From assembly GCA_945903615.1 (NCBI GenBank), contig CAMDOL010000043.1, forward strand, positions 1-11,126: a stretch of 11,126 nucleotides of DNA. The letters run 5' to 3'. Numbering within the stretch: the first letter of the stretch is position 1; each line of letters begins with the position of its first letter. Source of the stretch: Rickettsia typhi. Lineage in GTDB: Bacteria > Pseudomonadota > Alphaproteobacteria > Rickettsiales > UBA1997. The notes beneath the pieces are model-generated. The model searched no databases and had not been told where the DNA came from. It saw only the letters and a program-made list of their open reading frames with translations. A program made the position numbers and the translations under genes. Below, piece after piece: positions 1-6,959 of the stretch.

Positions 1-306
1 ATCAGCAATCAAAAGCCAATGTTTTTAATCAACCCTGAAATTATTAGTTGCTCAAAAGAGCAATCAGTTTACTATGAAGGTTGCCTTTCTTTTCCAGAAG
101 TGCGCGCCGATGTCACAAGACCAGAATTGGTTAAAGTTAAATATTTAGATTATAGCGGAGCTGAAAAAATTTTAGAAGCTGATGGAATTTTAGCTACTTG
201 TGTTCAGCACGAAATTGATCATTTAAACGGCATTACTTTTGTTGATCACCTATCTAAATTAAAGAGAGAAATAACTCTAAAAAAACTGCAAAAATTTAAT
301 CACTAA
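1..306 (+). CDS. def: Peptide deformylase, C-terminal part (5' end outside window)
   Basis: This enzyme removes the formyl group from the initiator methionine of new proteins in the cytoplasm, using a bound metal ion. The reading frame is open from base 1, so the gene is cut by the window edge and about 101 residues are visible of a family that usually has 170-190. Two of the three deformylase motifs are present: EGCLSFP, whose cysteine (codon 82-84) is a metal ligand, and QHEIDHLNG (HEIDH at 208-222), which supplies the two metal-binding histidines and the catalytic glutamate. The first motif (GxGLAAxQ) must lie upstream. The tail is lysine-rich (KLKREITLKKLQKFNH), as in many bacterial enzymes. 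The internal ATG at 19 is not the start. The stop codon is followed immediately by the ATG of the next gene, so the two are probably co-transcribed. Identification is firm. Confidence 0.95.
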   Translation: MSNQKPMFLINPEIISCSKEQSVYYEGCLSFPEVRADVTRPELVKVKYLDYSGAEKILEADGILATCVQHEIDHLNGITFVDHLSKLKREITLKKLQKFNH

Positions 307-1494
307 ATGATCAGATATAAATATAAAGCAATTAATGAAGATGGAAAGTATGTAAGAGGCAGAATTGCTGCTGAAAACTCTGGTGAGCTGGAAGTGTTGC
401 TTCAAAATTCTAAATTATATCTCATCTCTTATCATGCTGAAAAAAGTCAAGGCTATGGTGGCAAATTAAGCAACAAAGAGCTAATCGCGATGTTTTCTCA
501 CCTTGAGCAGCTGGATAAATCTGGTGTTTCAATTGTCGATTCCATTAGTGATGTTAAAAATTCTGCTGAGTCAATCAAAATTAGAAACTTAATGCATGAA
601 ATCTACGAATCCTTAAGAAACGGGTCAATGCTTTCTGATGCTTTTGCCAAACATCCTAATATTTTCCCTCAAGTTTTTATTGGTTTGATCATTACTGGCG
701 AGAGAACTGGTAATTTACACAGCTCATTCAAAAGTATTGTTGAACATTTAAAGTGGAGTATGGAAATGAAACGCAAGACTGCCAAAGCTATACGTTACCC
801 ACTCTTTAGTCTTTTTGTGATGATGATTGTTTTGGGTGTAATGACAACTGTTGTCGTGCCAAAAGTAACCGAATTTTTGCGGGCTCAAGATATTGCTCTT
901 CCTGTAGTTACCAAAGCTCTGATTGCCTTTTCTGATTTTGCCAAAAATAATGGTGTAGCACTTGCCTTGTCGATACCAATATTGGTTGTGATCTATAAAA
1001 TTCTTAACAAGATAGAATCTGTCGGGACTAAAATGGATGAGATGAAACTTCATATCCCATTTTTTGGTGGCATTATCAGTAAGATTGATGCGTCAAGTTT
1101 TTGTCATTTTTTTGCGATCACCTTTAAAAGCGGATTAGGAGTTCTGGAGTGCCTCGAATCTGCTAGAGAAGTTATCGGCAATCGTGCTATTAAAAACAGT
1201 ATTGATATAGCAAAACAACAGGTTGCTAATGGTAATAAATTAGCAACATCAATTTCCTATACGGGACATTTTCCAAGTTTGGTCATTAGAATGTTTGAGA
1301 TTGGTGAAACAAGTGGTAATATGGAAGAGGCTTTGGATAATATTCGTTTTTTTTATGACCAAGAAATTAATGACTCAATCGATAAAGTGGTTGGAATGAT
1401 TCAGCCGACGCTAACTTTAATAATGGGTGGAATGATGGCGTGGATTACTGTCGCAGTGTTTGGTCCAATTTATAGTAGTTTTGGTAAATCTTAA
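307..1494 (+). CDS. GspF/PilC-family inner-membrane protein (type II secretion / type IV pilus platform family)
   Basis: The 395-residue protein has the size and layout of the polytopic platform proteins of type II secretion and type IV pilus machines. Two homologous T2SSF domains are visible. The first covers about residues 58-180 and carries GERTGNL (131-137). The second covers about 260-385 and carries EIGETSGNME (331-340). Both match the repeated GE-x-(S/T)-G signature of the family. Hydrophobic helices lie at about 164-185, 216-232 and 368-388, the usual three-helix pattern. The N-terminal YKYKAINEDGKYVRGRI stretch is also typical. The ATG directly abuts the def stop, and no other start fits better. 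In well-studied machines this protein works with a secretion ATPase (GspE/PilB) and pseudopilins, but none of those genes is in the window. Whether it serves a pilus, a secretion machine or something reduced is unknown. Family assignment is firm; role is inferred. Confidence 0.9.
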   Translation: MIRYKYKAINEDGKYVRGRIAAENSGELEVLLQNSKLYLISYHAEKSQGYGGKLSNKELIAMFSHLEQLDKSGVSIVDSISDVKNSAESIKIRNLMHEIYESLRNGSMLSDAFAKHPNIFPQVFIGLIITGERTGNLHSSFKSIVEHLKWSMEMKRKTAKAIRYPLFSLFVMMIVLGVMTTVVVPKVTEFLRAQDIALPVVTKALIAFSDFAKNNGVALALSIPILVVIYKILNKIESVGTKMDEMKLHIPFFGGIISKIDASSFCHFFAITFKSGLGVLECLESAREVIGNRAIKNSIDIAKQQVANGNKLATSISYTGHFPSLVIRMFEIGETSGNMEEALDNIRFFYDQEINDSIDKVVGMIQPTLTLIMGGMMAWITVAVFGPIYSSFGKS

Positions 1495-1508
1495 CTGAAA
1501 ATCGGCAC

Positions 1509-1516
1509 AAGGAGGG
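1509..1516 (+). promoter_or_regulatory. Strong Shine-Dalgarno-like AAGGAGGG without a start codon at normal spacing
   Basis: AAGGAGGG lies between the gspF-like gene and bioD, 30 bases before the bioD ATG, much farther than the usual 5-10 bases. No ATG, GTG or TTG occurs at normal distance in any frame. It may act as a distant standby site, be a leftover of an older start, or be chance. The match is seen directly; the role is open. Confidence 0.4.
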
Positions 1517-1546
1517 TTCAAAAAAGTTCTTCGTAGAGAAAAAAAT

Positions 1547-2161
1547 ATGCAATTTTTTATTACCGCAACCGGAACTGATATTGGCAAGACTTTTGCTTTA
1601 GAAAAAATTTGCCAAAAACTAATTGCTGATGGAAAAAAAGTTGCAGCAATTAAGCCAATAATTAGTGGCTTTGATGACAATGATTTAAATAGCGATTCAG
1701 CAAAAATTCTTAAAATTTTTGGGCAAGATTTAACTAAAAATAATCTTGATAAAATTTCTCCTTATCGTTTCTCCGCACCACTTTCTCCCAATATTGCTGC
1801 TGCTTTAGAACATAAAAACATTGATTTTTCTGAGTTGATAAAATTTTGCCAAGATAAAATTTTTGAGGCACAAAAAAATAATAGTTATCTTTTTATTGAA
1901 GGTGCTGGTGGCGTGATGACGCCAGTCAATGATTATAAAACTTTTGTTGATTTAATCGCCGAATTAAAAATACCAGCAATTTTAGTGACCGGAAATTATC
2001 TAGGAACTATCAGCCACACACTCAGCGCTATTAAGGCATTGCAAGCTCATCAAATCCAGATCGCAAAAATCATTTTTAATTGCAAAGACGGTAAAATCGG
2101 TGCTGCAGAAAATATCAAAACCCTCAAAAAATTTACCGACATTCAAATAATTCATGACTAA
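1547..2161 (+). CDS. bioD: Dethiobiotin synthetase, short form
   Basis: BioD closes the ureido ring of dethiobiotin from 7,8-diaminopelargonate, CO2 and ATP, the penultimate step of biotin synthesis in the cytoplasm. The 204-residue protein shows the P-loop region ITATGTDIGKT (5-15, Lys14 and Thr15), the KPIISG motif (Lys36, Ser40), NSDSA with Asp50 (Mg ligand position) and IEGAGGVMTP (117-126) with Glu118 (Mg ligand position). Compared with the E. coli enzyme, the first P-loop glycine is alanine and roughly the last 20 residues, which contribute to nucleotide binding, are missing. All main catalytic positions are kept, so it is probably functional. The ATG at 1547 fits the family N-terminus. 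A purine stretch (AGAGAA) lies nearby, and a stronger but distant Shine-Dalgarno is upstream. Its end overlaps truB by 8 bases, suggesting translational coupling. No other biotin gene is present in the window. Confidence 0.93.
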   Translation: MQFFITATGTDIGKTFALEKICQKLIADGKKVAAIKPIISGFDDNDLNSDSAKILKIFGQDLTKNNLDKISPYRFSAPLSPNIAAALEHKNIDFSELIKFCQDKIFEAQKNNSYLFIEGAGGVMTPVNDYKTFVDLIAELKIPAILVTGNYLGTISHTLSAIKALQAHQIQIAKIIFNCKDGKIGAAENIKTLKKFTDIQIIHD

Positions 2162-3065
2162 AACCAAACTCGAAAATTTCTGGCTTAATATTGATAAACC
2201 TGAAAATTACTCCTCAGCAAAAGTTGTCGCTATTGTCAAAAAAATTACCGGCGCTAAAAAAGTTGGTCATGCCGGAACCCTTGATCCATTTGCCACCGGT
2301 GTTTTACCTATCGCGGTTGGTAAGGCGACAAAAACTTGTGATTATTTGGTGCAAGCGGTTAAAAAATATTATTTTGAAATTGCCTGGGGCGAGTTTCGTG
2401 ATAGTGACGATAAGACAGGTAGCGTTATTGAATCTAGTGATCTAAGACCAAGTACGGTTGAAATCATTAATGCTCTGCCAAAATTTATCGGTACAACTTC
2501 ACAAGTTCCATCTTCATTTTCAGCGATCAAAGTTGACGGAAAAAGAGCTTATGAATTAGCAAGGCAAGGAATTGAAATCAAGCTCAAATCAAGATTAATC
2601 GCTATTCACAAAATCAAATTAGTTTTTAATAATTCAGAAAAATCTGGATTTGAAATTGTTTGTTCAAAAGGCACTTATGTGCGCTCATTTGCTAAAGACC
2701 TAGCTAAGAAAATTTGTGTTTGCGGATATGTTGAGGTTCTCAGAAGATTACAGGTTGGGAATTTTTTAATCAAAGATGCAATTTCACTTGCTAAGTTAAA
2801 AAATATTGTTAATTATCACCACCCAAATAACCTTTTACTGCAATTGCGTGATGTTCTTAATTTTATCCCCGAGATTGAATTAAACAGTTTTGATGGCTCA
2901 AAGATCAAAAATGGTCAGTTTGTTCAGCTTTTATCAGACAAAGATAATAGCCTGACACAAAGATTATCACAAAATATCTTAACAGTAAAAGTTATTAGTG
3001 AAGGTGTTTTAATAGCCTTGGCAAGACTTGAAAATGGACTGCTAAAGCCGCTTAATAATTTTTAA
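2154..3065 (+). CDS. truB: tRNA pseudouridine(55) synthase TruB
   Basis: TruB converts uridine 55 in the T-loop of tRNAs to pseudouridine and also helps tRNA folding. The 303-residue protein has the catalytic motif GHAGTLDPFATGVL (38-51) with the nucleophile Asp44, the SAIKVDGKRAYELAR block (123-137) and SKGTYVRSFAKDLA (171-184), all diagnostic of the TruB family. The C-terminal part (about 235-303) would be the small PUA-like extension and is poorly conserved. Length matches bacterial TruB (about 300). The ATG lies inside the end of bioD (ATGACTAA overlap), typical for coupled genes. The gene leads into rpsO after 16 bases, giving the common truB-rpsO-pnp order. Identification is very secure. 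Confidence 0.97.
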   Translation: MTKTKLENFWLNIDKPENYSSAKVVAIVKKITGAKKVGHAGTLDPFATGVLPIAVGKATKTCDYLVQAVKKYYFEIAWGEFRDSDDKTGSVIESSDLRPSTVEIINALPKFIGTTSQVPSSFSAIKVDGKRAYELARQGIEIKLKSRLIAIHKIKLVFNNSEKSGFEIVCSKGTYVRSFAKDLAKKICVCGYVEVLRRLQVGNFLIKDAISLAKLKNIVNYHHPNNLLLQLRDVLNFIPEIELNSFDGSKIKNGQFVQLLSDKDNSLTQRLSQNILTVKVISEGVLIALARLENGLLKPLNNF

Positions 3066-3081
3066 TTTATAGTTGAAGAAA

Positions 3082-3351
3082 ATGACAATTAATCCTCAAG
3101 ACAAAAAAGATTTAATCAAAAAATATAGCAGAGCCAAAGAAGATACTGGTTCATCTGAAGTTCAATGTGCTGTTTTTACTAAAAGAATTGAGAATTTGAC
3201 TGAACATTTAAAAACTCACAAAAAAGATTTTTCTTCTAGAAGAGGTCTTTTAATTTTAGTTAATAGAAGAAAAAGATTGCTAGATTACCTAAAAAGCAGT
3301 GATCAAGGTCGCTATGAAGCTTTGATTGCTAAGTTAAATTTGAGAAAGTAA
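3082..3351 (+). CDS. rpsO: 30S ribosomal protein S15
   Basis: S15 is a primary 16S rRNA-binding protein of the small subunit and forms an intersubunit bridge. The chosen ATG gives 89 residues, the same as E. coli S15. A TTG nine bases upstream would add three residues, but it is less likely because the ATG has GAAG close before it and gives the family-standard N-terminus ([15 protein letters not shown]). Family signatures are [10 protein letters not shown] (21-30) and the RNA-binding block around [12 protein letters not shown] with [10 protein letters not shown] (47-70). Spacing to truB is 16 bases from the ATG. In enterobacteria S15 represses its own translation through a structured leader. 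No such leader is obvious here, and the gene probably relies on the upstream operon. The stop codon sits in the loop of a perfect hairpin described separately. Confidence 0.97.
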   Translation: MTINPQDKKDLIKKYSRAKEDTGSSEVQCAVFTKRIENLTEHLKTHKKDFSSRRGLLILVNRRKRLLDYLKSSDQGRYEALIAKLNLRK

Positions 3352-3363
3352 TTTTCTCAAATT
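3337..3363 (+). other. Perfect 11-bp hairpin enclosing the rpsO stop codon
   Basis: AATTTGAGAAA (3337-3347) is exactly complementary to TTTCTCAAATT (3353-3363), with the five-base loop GTAAT holding the TAA stop. No T-run follows, so it is not a standard intrinsic terminator. The position between rpsO and pnp is where E. coli carries an attenuating terminator and RNase cleavage sites. By analogy it may protect the rpsO 3' end or mark an mRNA processing site; that role is inferred. Confidence 0.6.
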
Positions 3364-3368
3364 CCCCC

Positions 3369-3397
3369 TGATGTTGCGTTGTTTGATGCACGTTGTT
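3369..3397 (+). repeat. Imperfect tandem repeat, two units of about 15 bases
   Basis: TGATGTTGCGTTGTT (3369-3383) is followed directly by TGATGCACGTTGTT (3384-3397), identical in the first five and last seven bases. It fills much of the 67-base gap between rpsO and pnp. It may be a simple duplication. No known motif is recognised in it. Confidence 0.45.
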
Positions 3398-3418
3398 CAA
3401 TAATTAATTCCTAAAAAT

Positions 3419-5674
3419 ATGTTTAATGAAATCAAAAAAGAGATTAACTGGAATGGCAAAACCATTACTTTAGAAACTGGTAAAATCGCCAGACAAGCTA
3501 GCTCGGTTATGGCTAGAATGGGTAATACCATCGTGCTTTGCGCGGTTACTGTTTCTTCAAAAGCACAAGAAGGTGTAAATTTTTTCCCACTTACTGTTAA
3601 TTACATCGAAAAATATTACGCTGCTGGAAAAATTCCCGGTGGATTTTTTAAAAGAGAAGCTAAACCTTCTGATAATGCAACCCTAGTTTCTAGATTGATT
3701 GATCGCCCAATCCGCCCAATGTTCCCATCTAATTTTCATAATGAAGTTAATGTTGTTTGTACCGTTCTTTCCTATGATCCTGCTAACAATCCAGATATCG
3801 TTGCTTTAGTTGGTGCATCTGCTGCTTTGGCAATTTCTGAAGCCCCATTTTTAGAAGCAATTGCCGGTGCTCGTGTTGGTTATGTTAATGGTGAATATAT
3901 TTTAAACCCAAGTCTTGCTGAATTAAAAAATAGCCAACTAGATTTAATCGTTGCTGGAACCAAATCATCAGTTTTGATGGTTGAATCTGAGGCTAAAGAA
4001 TTATCTGAGGAAATCATGCTTGGTGCCTTGAATTTTGGTCACCAACATTGTCAAGTTATCATTAATGCAATCAATGAGTTTAAAGCTGAAGCTGGTAAAC
4101 AAAAAATGGCAGTGATCGTTGAAGAAAATTCAGCACTAAAACAATCTATCTCTGATTCTTTTGGATCTAGAATCGTTGCCGCCTTCAAAAAACAAGCTAA
4201 ACAAGAAAGAGCTGGAGATTTGGATGTAATTAAATCTGAAATCTTGACCCAGTTTGTTAATGCTGAAAATGGCAACACTGAAAACAAAGTTGCTGCAATC
4301 TTCAAAGATTTAGAAAAAGATGTTGTTCGTGGCGATATCATAAAAAGTAATACAAGAATTGACGGCAGAGCGCCAGATCAAATTCGTCAAATCAAGGCTG
4401 AAGTTGGTATTTTGCCGCAAGTTCATGGTTCGGCTCTATTTACTAGAGGCGAAACTCAGGCATTGGTTATCACGACTGTTGGCTCTTCCAGAGATGAACA
4501 AACCATTGACGGTTTAGAATCTACGCAAACCAAAGAAACTTTTATGCTTCACTACAATTTCCCTCCATATTCGGTTGGAGAAACTGGTAGACTCGGAACT
4601 CCGGGAAGAAGAGAAATTGGTCACGGCAAATTAGCTTGGAGAGCAATAAATCCAATCCTTCCTTCTCAAGAACAGTTTGGCTATGTAACTAGAGTTGTTT
4701 CTGAGATCACCGAATCAAATGGCTCATCTTCAATGGCAACAGTTTGTGGAACTTCTTTATCTTTAATGGATGCTGGAGTCCCTTTGACAAAACCAGTTTC
4801 TGGTATTGCTATGGGCTTGATCAAAGAAGGCACATCTTATGTGATCTTGTCTGATATTATGGGTGATGAAGATCATCTTGGTGATATGGATTTCAAAGTT
4901 GCTGGAACCAAAGATGGTATCACTGCTTTACAAATGGATATCAAAATTAATGGTATCGATTTTGCCATTATGGAAAAAGCTTTGCACCAAGCTCACTCAG
5001 GCAGATTACATATTTTAGATAAAATGTCTGAAGCAATTTCTGAATCTAGAACCGCTTTGAATAGCAACATTCCAAAAGTTGAAATTATGAATATTTCGAC
5101 CAGAAAAATCAAAGATGTTATTGGTTCTCGTGGCAAAGTTATTAAAGGAATCTGCGAAGAAACTGGCGTGCTTATCGATATTAACGACGATGGTGTAGTT
5201 AAAATCAGTAGCAATAATCCTGAAGCTGCGAAAAAAGCTATTGCAATGATCAATGAAATCGTTTTTGAACCAGAAGTTGGAAATATTTATGAAGGTCCAG
5301 TTGTAAAAGTTATCGACGCTGGCGCTTTTGTCAACATAGCTAACGGTAGGGATGGATTCGTCCATGTTTCTGAGCTTGCTGAATACCGCGTTGATTTTGT
5401 TGAAGACGTTATCAATGAAGGTGATATCGTTAAAGTCAAAGTTATTGGTTTTGATAAAAAAGGTCGTCCAAAATTAAGCTATCGCTCAGTTGATCAAACT
5501 ACTGGTGAAGATGTTTCTCACAAATTCCCAGCTCCTGCTCGTGATGAAGAGCGTGAAGAAAGAAGAGGTGGAGATGATCGCAGAGGTGGTAGAGATAGAG
5601 AGCCTAGAAGAGATAATAGAAGAGACGATTTCAAACCAGAAGAACCAAAAAAAAGAAGAGGTTTTTTTAGTTAA
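3419..5674 (+). CDS. pnp: Polyribonucleotide nucleotidyltransferase (PNPase)
   Basis: PNPase degrades RNA 3' to 5' by phosphorolysis and can add 3' tails; it acts as a trimer and often with RNase E. The 751-residue protein has the full domain order: first RNase PH domain (about 10-145) with the RNA-contact loop GGFFKREAKPSD (74-85), helical linker domain (about 150-310), second RNase PH domain (about 313-545) with GSSRDEQTIDGLE (355-367), ESNGSSSMATVCG (432-444) and GDEDHLGDMDFKV (482-494) carrying the phosphate-binding serines and metal-binding aspartates, a KH domain (about 553-613, GxxG at 569-572), an S1 domain (about 622-690) and a charged tail (704-751). Length is in the normal range. 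The ATG at 3419 fits the family start; no clear Shine-Dalgarno precedes it. It is followed by a strong terminator. Confidence 0.98.
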   Translation: MFNEIKKEINWNGKTITLETGKIARQASSVMARMGNTIVLCAVTVSSKAQEGVNFFPLTVNYIEKYYAAGKIPGGFFKREAKPSDNATLVSRLIDRPIRPMFPSNFHNEVNVVCTVLSYDPANNPDIVALVGASAALAISEAPFLEAIAGARVGYVNGEYILNPSLAELKNSQLDLIVAGTKSSVLMVESEAKELSEEIMLGALNFGHQHCQVIINAINEFKAEAGKQKMAVIVEENSALKQSISDSFGSRIVAAFKKQAKQERAGDLDVIKSEILTQFVNAENGNTENKVAAIFKDLEKDVVRGDIIKSNTRIDGRAPDQIRQIKAEVGILPQVHGSALFTRGETQALVITTVGSSRDEQTIDGLESTQTKETFMLHYNFPPYSVGETGRLGTPGRREIGHGKLAWRAINPILPSQEQFGYVTRVVSEITESNGSSSMATVCGTSLSLMDAGVPLTKPVSGIAMGLIKEGTSYVILSDIMGDEDHLGDMDFKVAGTKDGITALQMDIKINGIDFAIMEKALHQAHSGRLHILDKMSEAISESRTALNSNIPKVEIMNISTRKIKDVIGSRGKVIKGICEETGVLIDINDDGVVKISSNNPEAAKKAIAMINEIVFEPEVGNIYEGPVVKVIDAGAFVNIANGRDGFVHVSELAEYRVDFVEDVINEGDIVKVKVIGFDKKGRPKLSYRSVDQTTGEDVSHKFPAPARDEEREERRGGDDRRGGRDREPRRDNRRDDFKPEEPKKRRGFFS

Positions 5675-5707
5675 GTTTTAATCGAGTATTATTGAATTGT
5701 TATTTAG

Positions 5708-5742
5708 CCCGACTATTCTTTTAAGAGTAGTCGGGTTTTTTT
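5708..5742 (+). terminator. Intrinsic terminator after pnp
   Basis: CCCGACTATTCTT (5708-5720) pairs with AAGAGTAGTCGGG (5723-5735) over up to 13 positions with one G-U wobble, and seven T follow directly (5736-5742). The GC-rich base, compact loop and T-run make this a textbook Rho-independent terminator ending the def-to-pnp unit. Confidence 0.95.
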
Positions 5743-5758
5743 ATTACATAAACATATT

Positions 5759-6574
5759 GTGTCAAAAATAAATTTCTTAAAAATGTCTGGGGCTGGAAAT
5801 GATTTTATAATCATTGATGTCAGAAATAGTGATTACCAATTTAGCACTGCACAAATTTCTAAAATTTCTGATCGAACCAATATTGGTTGCGATCAATTTG
5901 TGTTACTTAAGAATTCTCTAGAAGCCGACTTGTTAATGGAAATCTACAATTCTGATGGCAGCTTTTCTGCTGCTTGTGGCAATGCCACCAGATGTGTGGC
6001 GGCAATTTTGATGGCAGAAAAATTTATTGATAAAGTTACTATTGAAACTGCGGCAGGAATTCTATCGGCTTGGGTTGAGAGCGATTTAATCGCAGTAAAT
6101 ATGGGTAAGCCAAAATTTTCTTGGAGTGAGATTCCTTTATCTGAACCAAAGAATACTGATGATTTTATGATTGTTGGGCGTCATTTTGCTGCAGTAAATA
6201 TGGGCAATCCTCATATTGTAACTTTTATAAACCAAGATTTGTCAAACCAAGAATTTTTAACCCTTGGATCCAATCTGGAAGTTCACCCACTTTTTCCGCA
6301 AAGAACTAATATTGAATTTGCTCAAATTTTATCACCAAATCACATTAAAGTGCGAGTTTGGGAAAGGGGTGCGGGTGAAACATTAGCTTGTGGAAGTGGT
6401 GCTTGTGCGGTTGTTGTTGCGGCGATTAGAAAAAATTTAGTTGCTAAAGAAAAAACTAAAGTCAGTTTTAAAGGTGGAGATTTATTTATTGAGTGGTCAA
6501 ATGATGGTTCAGTTATTATGTCGGGCGGTTATCAGAAAATAGCAGAAGGAGTTTTGGATGAGAGTTTGTTATAA
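5759..6574 (+). CDS. dapF: Diaminopimelate epimerase
   Basis: DapF interconverts LL- and meso-diaminopimelate, giving the precursor for lysine and for peptidoglycan cross-links. The 271-residue protein has GAGNDF (11-16), the first catalytic cysteine Cys73 in AACGNATRCVA (71-81), and the second, Cys211, in ERGAGETLACGSGACA (202-217). NMGNPH (147-152) is also typical. The CGNATRC form with Ala-Thr instead of Gly-x is the variant I associate with alphaproteobacteria. The GTG start is chosen because it keeps the first strand (KINFLKMSGAGNDF); the next in-frame ATG (5783) would remove it. No Shine-Dalgarno is visible, and the gene begins 16 bases after the pnp terminator T-run, so how it is transcribed is unclear. 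Its last 17 bases overlap ccmH. Confidence 0.96.
   Translation: MSKINFLKMSGAGNDFIIIDVRNSDYQFSTAQISKISDRTNIGCDQFVLLKNSLEADLLMEIYNSDGSFSAACGNATRCVAAILMAEKFIDKVTIETAAGILSAWVESDLIAVNMGKPKFSWSEIPLSEPKNTDDFMIVGRHFAAVNMGNPHIVTFINQDLSNQEFLTLGSNLEVHPLFPQRTNIEFAQILSPNHIKVRVWERGAGETLACGSGACAVVVAAIRKNLVAKEKTKVSFKGGDLFIEWSNDGSVIMSGGYQKIAEGVLDESLL
6546..6551 (+). promoter_or_regulatory. Ribosome binding site of ccmH inside dapF
   Basis: AAGGAG ends six bases before the ccmH ATG at 6558, ideal spacing, and lies in dapF coding sequence. It fixes the ccmH start and suggests coupled translation with dapF. It is the only well-placed strong Shine-Dalgarno noticed in the window. Confidence 0.8.
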
Positions 6575-6959
6575 TTTAGTCGCCATTCATAAGTCTTGGG
6601 TAGTTAGTTTTGTAGTTTTTTTATTTTTTGTTTGTAATTCTTTTGCTCTCTCTCCTGAAGCTCATATTTCGGAGCCTCAAGAACAAAGAGCTCGTGAACT
6701 ATTTTTACAAATAAAATGCCCAGTTTGTGCTGGTCAAGTTATTGAGTCTTCCGATACTGAAATTTCTTTTCAGCTCAGAAAATTAGTAAGAGAAAAAATT
6801 GTGGAAGGAAAAAGTGATGAAGAAATCAAATCTTATCTAGTTACTCATTATGGTGAAGATATTTTGAATTCACCAAATTTTAATTTTACGAATATGTGGT
6901 TGTGGATTCTGCCTTTGATGTTTATGATTGGCGGAGCTTGGTTGTTAAGAAACCGCTGA
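6558..6959 (+). CDS. ccmH: Cytochrome c biogenesis thiol-disulfide protein CcmH
   Basis: CcmH acts on the periplasmic side of the inner membrane, where it helps reduce the CXXC of apocytochrome c and present it to the heme ligation complex. The 133-residue protein has a hydrophobic signal or anchor at about 14-30 ending in NSFA, the redox motif CPVC at 54-57 inside LQIKCPVCAGQ, the conserved helical stretch ending in THYGEDIL (96-103), and a C-terminal membrane helix at about 113-130. Size and layout match the short CcmH/CycL form without a TPR domain. The start is supported by AAGGAG six bases upstream and overlaps the end of dapF by 17 bases. No other ccm gene is nearby, which is common in Rickettsiales-like genomes where the system is scattered. 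The last codons (LRNR and stop) form the outer end of a long palindrome. Confidence 0.95.
   Translation: MRVCYNLVAIHKSWVVSFVVFLFFVCNSFALSPEAHISEPQEQRARELFLQIKCPVCAGQVIESSDTEISFQLRKLVREKIVEGKSDEEIKSYLVTHYGEDILNSPNFNFTNMWLWILPLMFMIGGAWLLRNR

Noticed and set aside
3073..3081. TTG start adding three residues to S15.
   Set aside because: The ATG at 3082 gives exactly the usual 89-residue protein and has a purine-rich site in front.
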